64,000 bases of DNA from Candidatus Planktophila sp. (GCA_017858325.1 JAFMBT010000001.1:1-64000), one strand, 5' to 3'. Shown: positions 35,158 to 46,383, numbered from the stretch's first letter. Made by a program: numbers and translations. The notes: a model not told the origin generated them from the sequence alone.

Positions 35158-36027
35158 CTACTCGCGACCCACATCTCTATGTGTGGCATGGGCTGAAATT
35201 TCTAAATCAGATGAATGTTCAGATAACTGCCGAGCAATTTCTCGCGCGACAGAGACGCTGCGATGCTTGCCACCGGTGCATCCAACGGCAAGAGTGACGA
35301 AACGTTTTCCTTCGCGTAGATATCCTGGAATCATTTGGAGAAGAACTGACACATAGGATCGGATGAACTCTTCAACGCCTTCACTCTTGGTTACTGCATT
35401 AAAGACCTGATCATTGAGGCCAGTCAGAGGACGGAGCCCTGGTACCCAGTGTGGGTTAGGGATAAAGCGCGCATCCAGCAGTAAATCCGAATCAACCGGG
35501 ATGCCGTACTTAAATCCAAATGACAATACATTGATACGGATGGCGCTGAGTGAACCAGGTGAGAATATTTCAGCAACTCGTTTTTCAAGTTGATGAACAT
35601 TGAGATTACTTGAATCAATCACAATATCAGCGGTACCACGAAGCTCATCGAGCTTAGCTCTTTCGCGTGATATTCCATCGACGATTCGCTCTGCTCCCTG
35701 CAGCGGATGTGGACGACGAGTGGATTCAAAACGAGCCACTAACACTTGATCGCTTGCATCAAGGAATAGCAATCTAAAGGGTACTTTCTTCTCCTTCAAC
35801 GTCGCCAGCGATGTACTTAACTCATCGAAGAATTTTCCGCCGCGCACGTCTACTACTACGGCCACTGATTCGAATTCAGAACCTATTGTGTGTGAAGCTA
35901 AATCTGGGAGAAGTGCGGGCGGCAGGTTATCAACCACATACCAACCGTGATCCTCTAGCGCGTGAGCAACAGTTGAGCGCCCAGCTCCGGACATCCCGGT
36001 GAGAATTAAGAGTTCCCGTTCTTCCAT
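35158..36027 (-). CDS. rapZ: RapZ-family nucleotide-binding protein
   Basis: P-loop ATP/GTP-binding protein (YvcJ in Bacillus; RNA adaptor RapZ in enterics). The 289-residue protein has a Walker A loop in the actinobacterial form GMSGAGRS, with Arg replacing the usual Lys, and the C-terminal domain signature FGFKYG...DARFIPNPHW and TVGCTGGKHRSV-type CTGGKHRSVSVA. Its role in actinobacteria is not well defined. First gene of rapZ-yvcK-whiA, 58 bases after uvrC. Confidence 0.94.
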   Translation of the reverse strand: MEERELLILTGMSGAGRSTVAHALEDHGWYVVDNLPPALLPDLASHTIGSEFESVAVVVDVRGGKFFDELSTSLATLKEKKVPFRLLFLDASDQVLVARFESTRRPHPLQGAERIVDGISRERAKLDELRGTADIVIDSSNLNVHQLEKRVAEIFSPGSLSAIRINVLSFGFKYGIPVDSDLLLDARFIPNPHWVPGLRPLTGLNDQVFNAVTKSEGVEEFIRSYVSVLLQMIPGYLREGKRFVTLAVGCTGGKHRSVSVAREIARQLSEHSSDLEISAHATHRDVGRE

Positions 36028-36085
36028 GGCTACAGTCTGCCACCGTCGTCAAGCACCTTTTCTCGCGCCTACGGTCATCTGCCAA

Positions 36086-38014
36086 TTACCTTTCTAGAAT
36101 CTCACCCGTCTGCATATCCACACCTTCAACCGCCTTCGAATCGTCCACGCGGTTGAGATGGTTCCAGATAATGCTGGCGATTTTTTCTCCGATTCCTGGA
36201 GTAGCCGAGATATCTTGCATAGTCGCCTTCTTCAGCGCACCTACAGAACCGAAGCGATCAAGTAGAGCCGTTCGGCGAACATGGCCTAGCTGTTCTATCT
36301 CATCCAAGACAGATTCGAGCATCACTTTTGATCTGCGTGAGCGGTGAAAAGTAATTGCGAATCGATGCGCTTCATCTCGGATTCTTTGGAGCAAGTACAT
36401 TCCTTCGCTGGTACGCGCCATAATCAAAGGATCAGAAGAGTGTGGCAACCAGATTTCTTCTAATCTTTTTGCCAATCCGCAGAGAGCAATATCTGTTATC
36501 CCTAGTTCTTGCAGAGCACGTGCCGCAGCCGAGACTTGCGGCGCTCCCCCGTCAACGACAATGAGTTGTGGTGGGTATGAGAATTTACTAAGCCGACCAC
36601 CCGACTCGTTTACCTCACTCTGGTCAATGTTTCGATCAGCCAATAAGCGCTTAAGTCGTCTAGTAATTACTTGATGCATGGCACGGGTGTCATCAGTTGC
36701 TTCAGTGGTATCGATGATGAAGCGACGATATTCAGTCTTTTTTGCAACCCCATCTTCAAAAACGACCATCGAGGCAACAACTGTGGTCCCTGAGATATTT
36801 GAAATATCGAAACACTCAATACGTAACGGTGTCCGAGGAAGTTCCAGTATCTCCTCCAGTTCAATGAGCGCTTTTCCTGAGACCGCAGCATCATTTGCGC
36901 GTCTACTTAAGAATTGGATAAGGGCGTAGTGAGCATTTCTGTCGACGGTATCAAGGAGTTCGACCTTCTCTCCTCTCTGCGGAACTTTGATTGTGACTTT
37001 ATGTCCGGCAAGCGAACTCAACCACAGCGTCAGAGCCGCTCCATCGATAGGTTCGTGGTTCATGTGAATTGTCGATGGAATCTCGGTCGCCCCATCACCG
37101 TAAATTGAAAAGAGCAGAGAAGCCCATGGATCTTCACCCTCAAGGGTTCTCTCTTGATCAACAATCCATGAACGTGAGCCTTTAATTGATCCTCTGCGAA
37201 CCATAAAGATCGAACCAGCTGCATGAAATCCTTCCTCATGGATGGCGATGAAATCTCCATTGAGATCATCCGAGAGATTTCCTTGCGTAGATTTCTGAGC
37301 TTTTTCAAAAGATTCTATTTGATCGCGAAGCCGTGCAGCACGTTCAAACTCTTCGCGAGATGCCGCCAACTCCATCTCATGTCGCATTGTTGGCAGAAGA
37401 TCTTCCATCCCGGATTCCATAAAGTCATTGAGTTTGATTGCAATATCTTTATGTTCTTGTGGGCTCACCCATCCCACACAAGGTGCGGCACACTTTCCGA
37501 TATCACCCAAGAGGCATTGACGTTTTGAACGTTGAGCTCTTTGGAAATTTCCGACGCTGCAGGATCGCACTGGGAATACCTTTAATAAGACCTCGTATGT
37601 ATTGCGAAGCGCCCAAGCATTTGTATATGGACCAAAATACTTAAGGCCGGGTCGCTTCTCTTTACGCGTAATGAAGATGCGTGGGTATTCATCTTCCAAC
37701 GAAATCGCTAGGTAGGGATAAGACTTATCATCTTTAAATTGAACGTTGTACGTTGGGTGATACTGCTTAATCCATGAGAATTCGAGTGCCAGCGCTTCTA
37801 GCTCTGTCTTAACAATCGTCCAATCGACCCGAACCGCCTCATGAACCATGCGATATGTCTTCTGTGCAAGGTTTGAACCGAAATATGAACTCAGGCGATT
37901 CTTAAGGTTCTTTGCTTTGCCTACGTAGATCACCTTGTCACTATTATTGTAGAAACGATAAACCCCAGGATCTTCGGGGATCTCCGGAGGGCGATAGGAG
38001 GCTGGATCTGCCAT
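36086..38014 (-). CDS. uvrC: excinuclease ABC subunit C
   Basis: Makes the dual incisions of nucleotide excision repair. The 642-residue protein has the N-terminal GIY-YIG endonuclease (GVYRFYNN...VIYVGKAKNL, 3' incision), a cysteine-containing CVGW segment, a UvrB-binding UVR helix (about 200-235), the RNase H-like 5' nuclease domain (IECFDISNISG, IVVDGGAPQ), and a C-terminal helix-hairpin-helix tandem (LLDRFGSVGALKKA). It starts 2 bases after the uvrA stop. Confidence 0.97.
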   Translation of the reverse strand: MADPASYRPPEIPEDPGVYRFYNNSDKVIYVGKAKNLKNRLSSYFGSNLAQKTYRMVHEAVRVDWTIVKTELEALALEFSWIKQYHPTYNVQFKDDKSYPYLAISLEDEYPRIFITRKEKRPGLKYFGPYTNAWALRNTYEVLLKVFPVRSCSVGNFQRAQRSKRQCLLGDIGKCAAPCVGWVSPQEHKDIAIKLNDFMESGMEDLLPTMRHEMELAASREEFERAARLRDQIESFEKAQKSTQGNLSDDLNGDFIAIHEEGFHAAGSIFMVRRGSIKGSRSWIVDQERTLEGEDPWASLLFSIYGDGATEIPSTIHMNHEPIDGAALTLWLSSLAGHKVTIKVPQRGEKVELLDTVDRNAHYALIQFLSRRANDAAVSGKALIELEEILELPRTPLRIECFDISNISGTTVVASMVVFEDGVAKKTEYRRFIIDTTEATDDTRAMHQVITRRLKRLLADRNIDQSEVNESGGRLSKFSYPPQLIVVDGGAPQVSAAARALQELGITDIALCGLAKRLEEIWLPHSSDPLIMARTSEGMYLLQRIRDEAHRFAITFHRSRRSKVMLESVLDEIEQLGHVRRTALLDRFGSVGALKKATMQDISATPGIGEKIASIIWNHLNRVDDSKAVEGVDMQTGEILER

Positions 38015-38016
38015 CG

Positions 38017-40890
38017 CTACTTCTTCTTCGCTGCGAGTTTCTTTGGAGCACGATTTGTAGCAAGAACCTCTGCCAAGAAAGATCCGGTATAGCTAGCACT
38101 TACCTTTGCAACATCCTCAGGAGTACCTACCGCGACAACCATTCCACCTCTAAATCCACCTTCTGGTCCCATATCAATAACCCAATCGGCGCATTTAATT
38201 ACATCTAAATTATGCTCAATGACAATAACAGTATTTCCAGAATCAACTAAGCGGCTTAAAACACCTAAGAGTTTGTTGACATCTTCGAAATGAAGTCCAG
38301 TGGTTGGCTCATCGAGAACGTAAATGGTTCGCCCAGTTGAGCGACGCTGAAGTTCAGTTGCGAGCTTCACGCGCTGGGCTTCTCCTCCTGAGAGCGTTGG
38401 GGCAGATTGTCCAAGGCGTACATACCCCAAGCCAACATCGCAGAGTGTCTTGAGGAATCGTGCAATAGTCGGCACTGATTGAAAGAACTCGTGAGCGATC
38501 TCGATCGGCATATCGAGAACTTCTGCGATCGTTTTACCTTTGTAATGAACTTCCAACGTCTCTCGGTTATAGCGTGCGCCGTGGCAAACCTCGCAAGGAA
38601 CGTAGACATCAGGCAAGAAGTTCATCTCAATAGTGATCGTTCCATCGCCCGTGCAATTCTCACAACGTCCACCCTTCACGTTAAAGCTAAAGCGACCCTG
38701 CTGATATCCACGAATCTTCGCCTCGGTTGTTTCAGAGAAGAGGGCTCGAATCTTGTCAAAGACACCTGTATATGTCGCAGGGTTGGATCGCGGTGTGCGG
38801 CCAATCGGTGATTGATCGACGTGAACCACTTTATCGAGCTGATCAATTCCGGTAATTGTCTTATGTCGACCTGGAACGATGCGGGCACCGTTGAGCTTAT
38901 TTGCAAGAGTCGAGTACAAGATGTCGTTGACCAAAGTAGATTTTCCAGAGCCACTTACGCCGGTAACCGCCACAAATGTTCCGAGTGGAATTGAAACTTC
39001 AACATCCTTGAGGTTATTTTCCTTCGCGCCCTTGATTACTAACTGTCGCTTGGCATCAAATGATCTGCGATTCTTAGGAATTTCAATTGCGCGACGACCA
39101 GAGAGGTAGGCACCAGTAATTGATTCTTTCGAGGCGATGAGCTCTTCATAGGAGCCAGATACGACCACCTTGCCACCATGTTCACCGGCACCCGGGCCAA
39201 TATCTACAACCCAATCAGCCGTTCGGATTGTCTCTTCATCATGTTCGACGACGATGAGAGTGTTTCCGAGATCACGAAGGCGAGTAAGAGTTTCGATCAG
39301 TCGGCGGTTATCGCGCTGATGCAATCCAATACTCGGTTCATCCAGTACATAGAGAACTCCAACAAGTCCAGAGCCGATCTGTGTCGCTAAGCGAATTCTC
39401 TGTGCTTCACCACCAGAGAGAGTCCCAGCAGGGCGATCGAGAGAGAGATAATCAAGTCCCACATCGAGGAGGAAGCCAAGGCGAGCATGAACTTCCTTCA
39501 TCACGCGCTCTGCAATCTGTGCTTCTCGCTTTGAAAGTGTGATCTGTTTTAAGAAGGCAGCACAATCATCGATTGAAAGTTCACAGACCTGAGCAATACT
39601 CTTGTCGCCAATAGTTACAGCGAGTACTTCAGGCTTGAGCCGAGCACCTTTACAAGTCGCACAAGGAATCTGACGCATATATGCCTCGTATTTATCACGA
39701 CTGTAATCACTATCGGTTTCACTATGTCTTCTATGAATAAATGGGATAACACCCTCAAATCCTGTCGTGTAGTTTCGAGCGCCATAGCGACCCTTGTAGC
39801 GCATCTTTATTTCATACTCATAGCCATTAAGGATGGCATCTTGCGCCTTAGCGCTTATCTTCTTCCACGGTGTATCTAAAGAGAATTTAACATCTTTACC
39901 TAGCGCTTCAAGCAAGCGCAGGAAATAATCTGCCGACTGACCACCGGCCCATGGGGCGATTGCTCCATCATTGATCGTCAATGAATCATCAGGGATGATC
40001 AGCTCTTCATCCACCTCTAACTTGGTTCCGATACCGGAGCAGTCAGGGCAAGCACCGAAGGGGGAATTGAAAGAGAAAGAGCGTGGTTCTAGCTCTTCAA
40101 ATGAGAGATTGCAATCATGACAAGCAAGGTGCTCGCTATACGTGTGTATCTTCCCTTGCCCGGCCTTCGCATCAACAAAGTCAAGGAGAACAATTCCGCT
40201 GGACAGTCGCAGGGCTGTCTCTATAGAGTCAGTGAGGCGCGACTTTGATTCCGCTTTAGCTGTGAGACGATCAATTACAACTTCAATCGTATGTTTCTCT
40301 TGTTTCTTGAGCTTAGGCGGCTCAGAGAGTGAAATTGCTTCACCATCGACGATAGCGCGTGAGTAACCCTGCTTTACAAGATCAGTAAAGAGATCGACAA
40401 ACTCACCTTTACGTTCTCGAACAACGGGAGCGAGCACTTGAAACTTTGTCGTTGGGGGTAGTTCAAGAATCTGATCCACAATTTGTTGCGGGCTTTGACG
40501 GGAGATCGGTTTTGTGCATTGCGGACAATGTGGCCTTCCAGCCCGTGCGAAGAGCAGACGCAAGTAGTCATATACCTCGGTGATTGTTCCAACAGTTGAG
40601 CGCGGATTTCTATTGGTAGATTTTTGATCAATGGAGACTGCAGGTGAAAGTCCTTCAATAAAATCCACATCTGGCTTATCCATCTGGCCTAGAAATTGTC
40701 GAGCGTAGGCCGAGAGAGATTCAACATAACGACGCTGACCCTCAGCAAAGATTGTGTCGAAGGCGAGGCTTGATTTTCCAGAGCCTGATAACCCTGTAAA
40801 GACAATGAGAGCATCTCGCGGGAGATCGAGGGAGATGTCCTTGAGATTATGTTCTCGAGCTCCGCGTATGACGAGTTTTTCAATCGCCAC
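38017..40890 (-). CDS. uvrA: excinuclease ABC subunit A
   Basis: DNA damage sensor of nucleotide excision repair. The 957-residue protein has two ABC ATPase modules: Walker [10 protein letters not shown] and GVSGSGKST, signatures [12 protein letters not shown] and [12 protein letters not shown]. Zinc-binding CPQC/CPDC and CENC/CEVC pairs are present. It begins with GTG at 40890, directly after the uvrB TAA. The order uvrB-uvrA-uvrC is tightly coupled. Confidence 0.97.
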   Translation of the reverse strand: MAIEKLVIRGAREHNLKDISLDLPRDALIVFTGLSGSGKSSLAFDTIFAEGQRRYVESLSAYARQFLGQMDKPDVDFIEGLSPAVSIDQKSTNRNPRSTVGTITEVYDYLRLLFARAGRPHCPQCTKPISRQSPQQIVDQILELPPTTKFQVLAPVVRERKGEFVDLFTDLVKQGYSRAIVDGEAISLSEPPKLKKQEKHTIEVVIDRLTAKAESKSRLTDSIETALRLSSGIVLLDFVDAKAGQGKIHTYSEHLACHDCNLSFEELEPRSFSFNSPFGACPDCSGIGTKLEVDEELIIPDDSLTINDGAIAPWAGGQSADYFLRLLEALGKDVKFSLDTPWKKISAKAQDAILNGYEYEIKMRYKGRYGARNYTTGFEGVIPFIHRRHSETDSDYSRDKYEAYMRQIPCATCKGARLKPEVLAVTIGDKSIAQVCELSIDDCAAFLKQITLSKREAQIAERVMKEVHARLGFLLDVGLDYLSLDRPAGTLSGGEAQRIRLATQIGSGLVGVLYVLDEPSIGLHQRDNRRLIETLTRLRDLGNTLIVVEHDEETIRTADWVVDIGPGAGEHGGKVVVSGSYEELIASKESITGAYLSGRRAIEIPKNRRSFDAKRQLVIKGAKENNLKDVEVSIPLGTFVAVTGVSGSGKSTLVNDILYSTLANKLNGARIVPGRHKTITGIDQLDKVVHVDQSPIGRTPRSNPATYTGVFDKIRALFSETTEAKIRGYQQGRFSFNVKGGRCENCTGDGTITIEMNFLPDVYVPCEVCHGARYNRETLEVHYKGKTIAEVLDMPIEIAHEFFQSVPTIARFLKTLCDVGLGYVRLGQSAPTLSGGEAQRVKLATELQRRSTGRTIYVLDEPTTGLHFEDVNKLLGVLSRLVDSGNTVIVIEHNLDVIKCADWVIDMGPEGGFRGGMVVAVGTPEDVAKVSASYTGSFLAEVLATNRAPKKLAAKKK

Positions 40891-42978
40891 TTAGACACCC
40901 GCCTCTTCCATTGATCGAAGTTCTTTCTTCAACATACGAATCTCATCACGAAGTTTTGCCGCCACTTCGAATTGCAGATCTGCAGCTGCACTTCGCATCT
41001 GATCGGTGAGCGAGCCTATCAAGGCGACTAAGTCTTTTCGAGGTAGAGAGACCACGCCCTTCGCGTTGAGTCCAGCCGATAGCCCTTCGCTGCTGCGATT
41101 ACCAGATTTCTTCTCACTCGCCAGTAGCGCTGAAGTATCTTCACTCTCGCGAGAGATGAGATCGGTGATATCGGCAATCTTTTTACGTAATGGTTGCGGA
41201 TCGACACCGCGTTCTAGGTTGTAGGCAACCTGTTTTGCTCGACGACGATTAGTTTCATCAATAGCCAGCGCCATTGATCGTGTGATGTTATCTGCATACA
41301 TATGAACTTCACCTGAAACATTTCGTGCAGCACGACCAATAGTCTGGATGAGCGAGGTTGCAGAGCGTAAGAATCCTTCTTTATCTGCATCAAGAATTGC
41401 AACTAGTGAGACTTCGGGGAGATCAAGGCCTTCCCGAAGAAGGTTGATACCGATCAGAACATCGTATTCGCCTGTTCGCAACTCTCGTAAAAGCTCAACT
41501 CGTCGCAGAGTATCTACCTCAGAATGGAGATAACGGACACGCACACCTCGTTCTTGCAGGTAATCGGTGAGATCTTCTGACATCTTCTTTGTCAGTGTTG
41601 TCACAAGGACACGTTCGTTTTTGACAGCGCGAATATTGATCTCTTCTAGGAGGTCATCAATTTGACCTTTGATTGGCTTGAGAATAATTGCGGGGTCAAC
41701 TAGCCCTGTAGGTCGAATCACCTGTTCCACAACATCTCCCCCAACTTTCTCCATTTCGTACTTACCGGGTGTTGCAGAGAGGTAGAGAGTCTGTCCGACT
41801 CGCTCCAGAAATTCTGGCCATTTCAGTGGTCGATTATCGAGTGCGCTCGGTAGACGAAACCCATGTTCTACCAATGTGCGCTTTCGCGATGCATCCCCCT
41901 CGTACATGGCACCGATCTGCGGAACAGTCACGTGGCTTTCATCGATCACCACAAGAAAGTCATCTGGGAAATAGTCGAGCAAGCAATGTGGTGCTGATCC
42001 TGGTGTGCGATCATCAAGATGTCGTGAATAGTTTTCGATGCCAGAGCAGAAACCGAGTTGCTCCATCATCTCGATATCAAATGTCGTACGCATGCGAAGT
42101 CGCTGGGCTTCAAGAAGTTTTCCCTGCTTCTCGAAGAGATTGAGCTGGATCTGGAGTTCATCCTGAATGTCGCCGATGGCGCGCTTCATGGTTTCCGGGC
42201 TTGCCGCATAGTGCGTGGCAGGGAAGATGTGAATCTCACTTTCATCGCGAAGTATCTCCCCCGTCAGAGGGTGGAGAGTCATAATCTTCTCGATTTCATC
42301 GCCAAACATTTCGATGCGAATGGCAAGCTCTTCGTACATCGGAATGATTTCGATCGTATCTCCACGTACTCGGAATGTGCCACGCTCGAATGCAATGTCA
42401 TTGCGCTTGTACTGGACATCTACAAAGCGGCGAAGAAGTGCATTTCGTTCAATCTCATCCCCCACTTTGAGATGGATCATGCGATCGATGTACTCCTGAG
42501 GTGTGCCTAATCCATAAATACAGGAAACGGTTGCCACAACGATCACATCTCTACGAGTCAGAAGGGCATTGGTAGCCGAATGTCGCAACCTTTCGACCTC
42601 ATCATTAACACTGGAATCCTTCTCAATAAAGGTGTCGGTCTGGGGTACATATGCCTCAGGTTGGTAGTAGTCGTAGTATGAAACGAAGTATTCGACTGCG
42701 TTGTTGGGAAGTAGTTCCCGAAATTCATTTGCCAATTGCGCGGCGAGAGTTTTATTCGGTGCTAATACCAGAGTCGGACGTTGTAGGCGTTCTACCAACC
42801 AAGCAGTCGTGGCCGACTTTCCTGTTCCTGTAGCACCAAGAAGGACAACATCTTTCTCACCGGAGTTGATTCGACGCGCAATCTCTTCGATCGCTTGGGG
42901 TTGGTCTCCAGCAGGAATGTAGTCGGAAATGACCTGAAAAGGTCCTCCGCCCGATGCGATATCTGGAGCACGTGACAT
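40891..42978 (-). CDS. uvrB: excinuclease ABC subunit B
   Basis: Helicase-like damage-verification subunit. The 695-residue protein has Walker [15 protein letters not shown], the beta-hairpin region [20 protein letters not shown]-type DESHVT, the helicase C-domain [26 protein letters not shown], and a C-terminal UVR motif for UvrC contact. TAGGCT ends 6 bases before the ATG and there is no Shine-Dalgarno sequence, so the uvrBAC mRNA is probably leaderless. I saw no LexA box. Confidence 0.97.
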   Translation of the reverse strand: MSRAPDIASGGGPFQVISDYIPAGDQPQAIEEIARRINSGEKDVVLLGATGTGKSATTAWLVERLQRPTLVLAPNKTLAAQLANEFRELLPNNAVEYFVSYYDYYQPEAYVPQTDTFIEKDSSVNDEVERLRHSATNALLTRRDVIVVATVSCIYGLGTPQEYIDRMIHLKVGDEIERNALLRRFVDVQYKRNDIAFERGTFRVRGDTIEIIPMYEELAIRIEMFGDEIEKIMTLHPLTGEILRDESEIHIFPATHYAASPETMKRAIGDIQDELQIQLNLFEKQGKLLEAQRLRMRTTFDIEMMEQLGFCSGIENYSRHLDDRTPGSAPHCLLDYFPDDFLVVIDESHVTVPQIGAMYEGDASRKRTLVEHGFRLPSALDNRPLKWPEFLERVGQTLYLSATPGKYEMEKVGGDVVEQVIRPTGLVDPAIILKPIKGQIDDLLEEINIRAVKNERVLVTTLTKKMSEDLTDYLQERGVRVRYLHSEVDTLRRVELLRELRTGEYDVLIGINLLREGLDLPEVSLVAILDADKEGFLRSATSLIQTIGRAARNVSGEVHMYADNITRSMALAIDETNRRRAKQVAYNLERGVDPQPLRKKIADITDLISRESEDTSALLASEKKSGNRSSEGLSAGLNAKGVVSLPRKDLVALIGSLTDQMRSAAADLQFEVAAKLRDEIRMLKKELRSMEEAGV

Positions 42979-42984
42979 CGCTCT

Positions 42985-42990
42985 AGCCTA
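42985..42990 (-). promoter_or_regulatory. uvrB leaderless -10 element
   Basis: On the minus strand the coaE stop TAG (42993-42991) is followed at once by TAGGCT (42990-42985), then AGAGCG and the uvrB ATG. The spacing predicts transcription starting at the ATG. Identical TAGGCT-N6-ATG units precede coaE, pyk, ctaA and the DUF3099 gene. Confidence 0.65.
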
Positions 42991-43596
42991 CTAGCGTGAT
43001 CGCTTTGATGTGAGATCAGCTAGCGCACCCTCCCATAGGTTCTCTACTTGGCGCAGTAAATGGTCATCATCTCCGTCGTTTCTTATGACTGCATTGGCTA
43101 TCGCGATGCGCTTCTCCGATGGAGCCTGGTTGGCTAGACGCGCTTTGATATCTGAGATAAACATTCCCCTTGAGAGAAGCCGACTTATTCGAAGTTCCTC
43201 ATCGGCTTCAACGGTGATGACGAAATCAAATTTACGTGCAGCATCAGTTTCAACTAGAAGTGGGATTTCATAGATCATGGGAATAGATGAATCAGATTCG
43301 GAAACCGCTTGTGCGAAAAGTCTCTGTACGCGTGGGTGAATTATCGCTTCAAGATCTGCTTTCGCTTGTGGATCTTTAAAGACTATTGCTGCAAGCGCTT
43401 TTCTATCGATATCACCGTTGCTGATGATCGATTGGCCAAAAGCTGTAACCACTTCATCAAAGCCTTCACTACCGCGCTCTATCGCGATGCGAGCAAGTTG
43501 ATCTGCGTCCACGACGATCGCACCGAGCTCACTGAAGAACTGTGCAACGGTTGATTTCCCCGCACCGATTCCTCCCGTAAGGGCGATAACGCTCAT
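42991..43596 (-). CDS. coaE: dephospho-CoA kinase
   Basis: Phosphorylates the 3'-hydroxyl of dephospho-CoA, the last step of coenzyme A synthesis. The 201-residue P-loop kinase has GGIGAGKST at the N-terminus, VVDADQLAR, and the lid region. The extra C-terminal GrpB-like domain found in some mycobacterial CoaE is absent. It lies between rpsA and uvrB with its own TAGGCT promoter element. Confidence 0.96.
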   Translation of the reverse strand: MSVIALTGGIGAGKSTVAQFFSELGAIVVDADQLARIAIERGSEGFDEVVTAFGQSIISNGDIDRKALAAIVFKDPQAKADLEAIIHPRVQRLFAQAVSESDSSIPMIYEIPLLVETDAARKFDFVITVEADEELRISRLLSRGMFISDIKARLANQAPSEKRIAIANAVIRNDGDDDHLLRQVENLWEGALADLTSKRSR

Positions 43597-43602
43597 GGAG
43601 AG

Positions 43603-43608
43603 AGCCTA
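43603..43608 (-). promoter_or_regulatory. coaE leaderless -10 element
   Basis: On the minus strand TAGGCT (43608-43603) is followed by CTCTCC and the coaE ATG, the same arrangement as uvrB and pyk. There is no ribosome-binding site, so initiation on a leaderless mRNA is the simplest reading. Confidence 0.65.
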
Positions 43609-43629
43609 CCTCTGCCACACGGGCAATGA

Positions 43630-43664
43630 GAAAGCCCCACACGAATTACTCGAGCGGGGCTTTC
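43630..43664 (-). terminator. rpsA transcription terminator
   Basis: GAAAGCCCC (43630-43638) pairs with GGGGCTTTC (43656-43664), a 9-base stem, with a further CGA/TCG pairing inside the loop. It lies 14 bases after the rpsA stop and before the coaE promoter, so it should end rpsA transcripts. The T-tract beyond it (minus strand TCTCATT) is short. Confidence 0.75.
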
Positions 43665-43677
43665 CGTTAAGAGTTAC

Positions 43678-45039
43678 TTACTCTGCAACAACTTCTTCTG
43701 GAGTTTCACTTGTAGCTCCAGCTGCATCAGCTGCCTTTGCCTCGGCCTTCTGCTTCTTGTGAGCGAGGAAGCGAACCTGCGCTTCTTGGTATTGACGCTC
43801 CCATTCTTCACGTTGTGTTTCATATCCAGGCTTCCAATCCTGAGTATCAGGATCAAAACCTTCTGGATAGATAAAGTTTCCATCTGCATCATAGCGAGCA
43901 GCCATTCCGTATTGAGTTGGATCAAATGCTTCAATCTCAACTTCAGTTCCTTCATTAGCCTGCTTAAGTGAGAGTGAGATACGGCGACGCTCTAAATCAA
44001 TATCAATGATCTTCACGAATAGTTCGTCATCGACTGCAACAACCTGCTCAGGAATTTCAACATGGCGTTCAGCTAATTCAGAGATGTGTACAAGTCCTTC
44101 GATTCCCTCGTGAACACGAATAAATGCACCGAATGGAACAAGTTTGGTAACAACACCTGGAACAACTTGGTTGATCGTATGAGTACGAGCAAATGCTTGC
44201 CACGGATCTTCTTGGGTTGCCTTGAGTGAGAGTGAGACACGCTCGCGCTCGAAATCAACTTCAAGAACTTCGACGGTTACTTCATCGCCCACTTCAACAA
44301 CTTCTCCTGGATGATCAATATGCTTCCAAGAAAGCTCTGAGACGTGAACAAGGCCATCTACGCCACCAAGGTCAACGAATGCACCGAAGTTGACGATAGA
44401 TGAGACAACGCCTGAACGCACCTGGCCCTTTTGAAGTTGGTTAAGGAATGTTGTACGTGATTCTGATTGAGTTTGCTCAAGGAATGCGCGACGTGAAAGA
44501 ACAACGTTATTGCGATTCTTATCAAGTTCGATGATGCGGGCTTCAACCTGCTTGCCGATGTAAGGAGTAAGGTCACGAACACGACGCATCTCGACCAGTG
44601 ACGCTGGCAAGAAGCCGCGCAACCCGATATCAACGATAAGCCCACCCTTAACAACTTCAATGACTGTTCCAATAACAACTTCGTCGCGCTCTTTCTTTCC
44701 TTCGATCTCTCCCCAAGCACGCTCGTACTGTGCGCGCTTCTTCGAGAGGATCAGACGTCCTTCTTTATCTTCCTTCTGTAGGACGAGGGCTTCTACCTTG
44801 TCACCAACTTTCACAATGTCATTTGGATCTGCATCGTGGCGAATCGAGAGTTCGCGCGAAGGGATTACACCTTCGGTCTTGTACCCAATATCAAGAAGTA
44901 CCTCTTCGCGATCTATCTGAACGACCGTACCTTCGACGAGGTCTCCGTCGTTGAAATTTCTGATTGTGCCTTCGATTGCTGCAAGAAAATCTGCTGCTGA
45001 TCCGATGTCATTTACTGCAATTACTGGTGATGTAGACAA
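43678..45039 (-). CDS. rpsA: 30S ribosomal protein S1, TTG start
   Basis: mRNA-binding ribosomal protein made of repeated S1 (OB-fold) domains. The 453-residue product has four S1 repeats (beginning near GDLVEGTVVQ, GTVIEVVKGG, QVRSGVVSSIVNFGAFVDLG and GVVTKLVPFGAFIRV) plus an acidic/alanine C-terminal tail, the actinobacterial form. Homology begins at STSPVIAVNDIG; the codon before it is TTG (45039-45037), with GGAG 5 bases upstream, so I prefer that start over an upstream ATG at 45120 whose extension looks like translated leader. Followed by a strong hairpin terminator. Confidence 0.93.
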   Translation of the reverse strand: MSTSPVIAVNDIGSAADFLAAIEGTIRNFNDGDLVEGTVVQIDREEVLLDIGYKTEGVIPSRELSIRHDADPNDIVKVGDKVEALVLQKEDKEGRLILSKKRAQYERAWGEIEGKKERDEVVIGTVIEVVKGGLIVDIGLRGFLPASLVEMRRVRDLTPYIGKQVEARIIELDKNRNNVVLSRRAFLEQTQSESRTTFLNQLQKGQVRSGVVSSIVNFGAFVDLGGVDGLVHVSELSWKHIDHPGEVVEVGDEVTVEVLEVDFERERVSLSLKATQEDPWQAFARTHTINQVVPGVVTKLVPFGAFIRVHEGIEGLVHISELAERHVEIPEQVVAVDDELFVKIIDIDLERRRISLSLKQANEGTEVEIEAFDPTQYGMAARYDADGNFIYPEGFDPDTQDWKPGYETQREEWERQYQEAQVRFLAHKKQKAEAKAADAAGATSETPEEVVAE

Positions 45040-45100
45040 GTGAGCTCCGTAGGGATAGATAAGTAATAGGACCCAAGCGATCTGCCTGAGGAACAGGTGA

Positions 45101-45154
45101 AGGGTACGCGGGTCTCCCATCTGCCAGCAAATCCTTGCGTAAGATAATCACTCT
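45101..45154. promoter_or_regulatory. divergent rpsA / MFS promoter region
   Basis: Minus strand: TTGCTG (45130-45125), 18 bases, TACCCT (45106-45101), giving an rpsA leader of about 55 bases with a ribosome-binding site. Plus strand: GATAAT (45143-45148) lies 6 bases before the MFS ATG, and there is no Shine-Dalgarno sequence, so that gene is a leaderless candidate. The two promoters overlap face to face within 50 bases. Confidence 0.5.
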
Positions 45155-46381
45155 ATGAAGCGCTATCGGGAGCTATTTGCTTTCCCCCAAGTGATCCGAC
45201 TTGGTATTGCCGCTTTCCCCGCACGTTTGGCCTATGGCATGCTCGGACTTGGCATTTTCTTTAAGGCTGAGCAAGCCACAGGTTCTTTTGCAATTGCAGG
45301 ATTTGCAATTGGCTTAGCCTCTCTTGCGACCGCTTCAACTGCTGGAATCCGAGGATCCATCATGGATCGTTGGGGACAGAAATGGCCTCTGAGGATTCTT
45401 GTTCCGTCATACACAATTCTCGTCTTAAATCTCAATCAGACGGAATCTACCCGAGCAATTCTTATCTCTGCTTTTGTTCTCGGAATAACCGCTCCCCCGA
45501 TTAATCTCTCGGTGAGACCATTGTGGAAAGATATTGTTCCACCAACATATTTACGAACTGCCTACGCCTTCGATTCAGCAATGATGAGTTCGACAAAGGT
45601 TATTGGCCCAGTTCTTGTCACTGCGTTGGCTCTTTCGACTAGACCATATTTAGCCCTAAATGCTGTTGCTGCTCTCCTATTTATCGGCGGACTCTCACTT
45701 GCACTTACTCCTGTCTCGCGCAACTGGATCCCTGAGAAAAAAGATAAAGGGCAGGATGTACTTCTGAAGAATCGCGCAATTCAGCTACTGATGTTTGAAG
45801 GTTGTTTTATTGGATTCGGTTGGGGCGTCTTTGATGTGTCGATACCAGCATTTGCAATACAAGAGAATGTTCCTCATCGTGTTGCTTGGATATTTGCTGC
45901 CTTTGGTCTTGCCAATGTGATTGGAGGATTACTAGGTGGGCTTGTGTCAAAGAAATTAGCTCCACTTTCAGCGCTCCGTCGAGCGTACTTCCTATGGTCA
46001 ATTGCCTGTATTCCCATTTCATTTACCTATCCGGATTGGACTATGGCTCTCGTGGGAGCATCGATTGGATTCCTTGGTGGAGCAGTTCAGGTCTTTTACT
46101 TTGAAGTCCTAGAAGCGGTGAGACCAAAAGGTTCGCAGGTGTCTTCACTGGGATGGATCTGGAGTGTAGAAGGAATGTTTATAGCGCTCGGTGCAGCAGT
46201 AGGTGGAATAGTCTCTGAGCATCTATCCCCCCGCATAGGCCTTGGATTATTACCGTTCATGATTTTCATTGGCCTCATCATTCTTACGATCGGTAAGGGG
46301 CGACTCTCTACGGCTAATAACATACCAACGGAGGCAGAAGACCTTGCAGCTATTGAGAATTTGAGCGACCCTAACAAATAG
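45155..46381 (+). CDS. major facilitator superfamily permease
   Basis: Polytopic membrane transporter of unknown substrate. The 408-residue protein has about twelve hydrophobic helices in two halves; the loop between helices 2 and 3 has GSIMDRWGQKWPLR, close to the MFS motif A (GxxxDRxGR), and its counterpart in the second half is GGLVSKKLAPLSALRR. No ATPase or binding protein partner is present. A gene of this kind between rpsA and polA occurs in related actinobacteria; efflux is likelier than uptake, but this is inference. It converges on polA with a 2-base gap. Confidence 0.85.
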   Translation: MKRYRELFAFPQVIRLGIAAFPARLAYGMLGLGIFFKAEQATGSFAIAGFAIGLASLATASTAGIRGSIMDRWGQKWPLRILVPSYTILVLNLNQTESTRAILISAFVLGITAPPINLSVRPLWKDIVPPTYLRTAYAFDSAMMSSTKVIGPVLVTALALSTRPYLALNAVAALLFIGGLSLALTPVSRNWIPEKKDKGQDVLLKNRAIQLLMFEGCFIGFGWGVFDVSIPAFAIQENVPHRVAWIFAAFGLANVIGGLLGGLVSKKLAPLSALRRAYFLWSIACIPISFTYPDWTMALVGASIGFLGGAVQVFYFEVLEAVRPKGSQVSSLGWIWSVEGMFIALGAAVGGIVSEHLSPRIGLGLLPFMIFIGLIILTIGKGRLSTANNIPTEAEDLAAIENLSDPNK

Positions 46382-46383
46382 CC

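Noticed and set aside
42979-43030. LexA (SOS) box upstream of uvrB
   Set aside because: I looked for GAAC-N4-GTTC-type palindromes around the uvrB and uvrA starts and saw none.
42991-43596. Two-domain CoaE-GrpB fusion
   Set aside because: The 201-residue protein ends after the kinase domain; no GrpB-like extension is present.
45040-45120. 27-residue N-terminal extension of ribosomal protein S1
   Set aside because: It translates the promoter/leader region; GGAG-N5-TTG at 45039 marks a better start.
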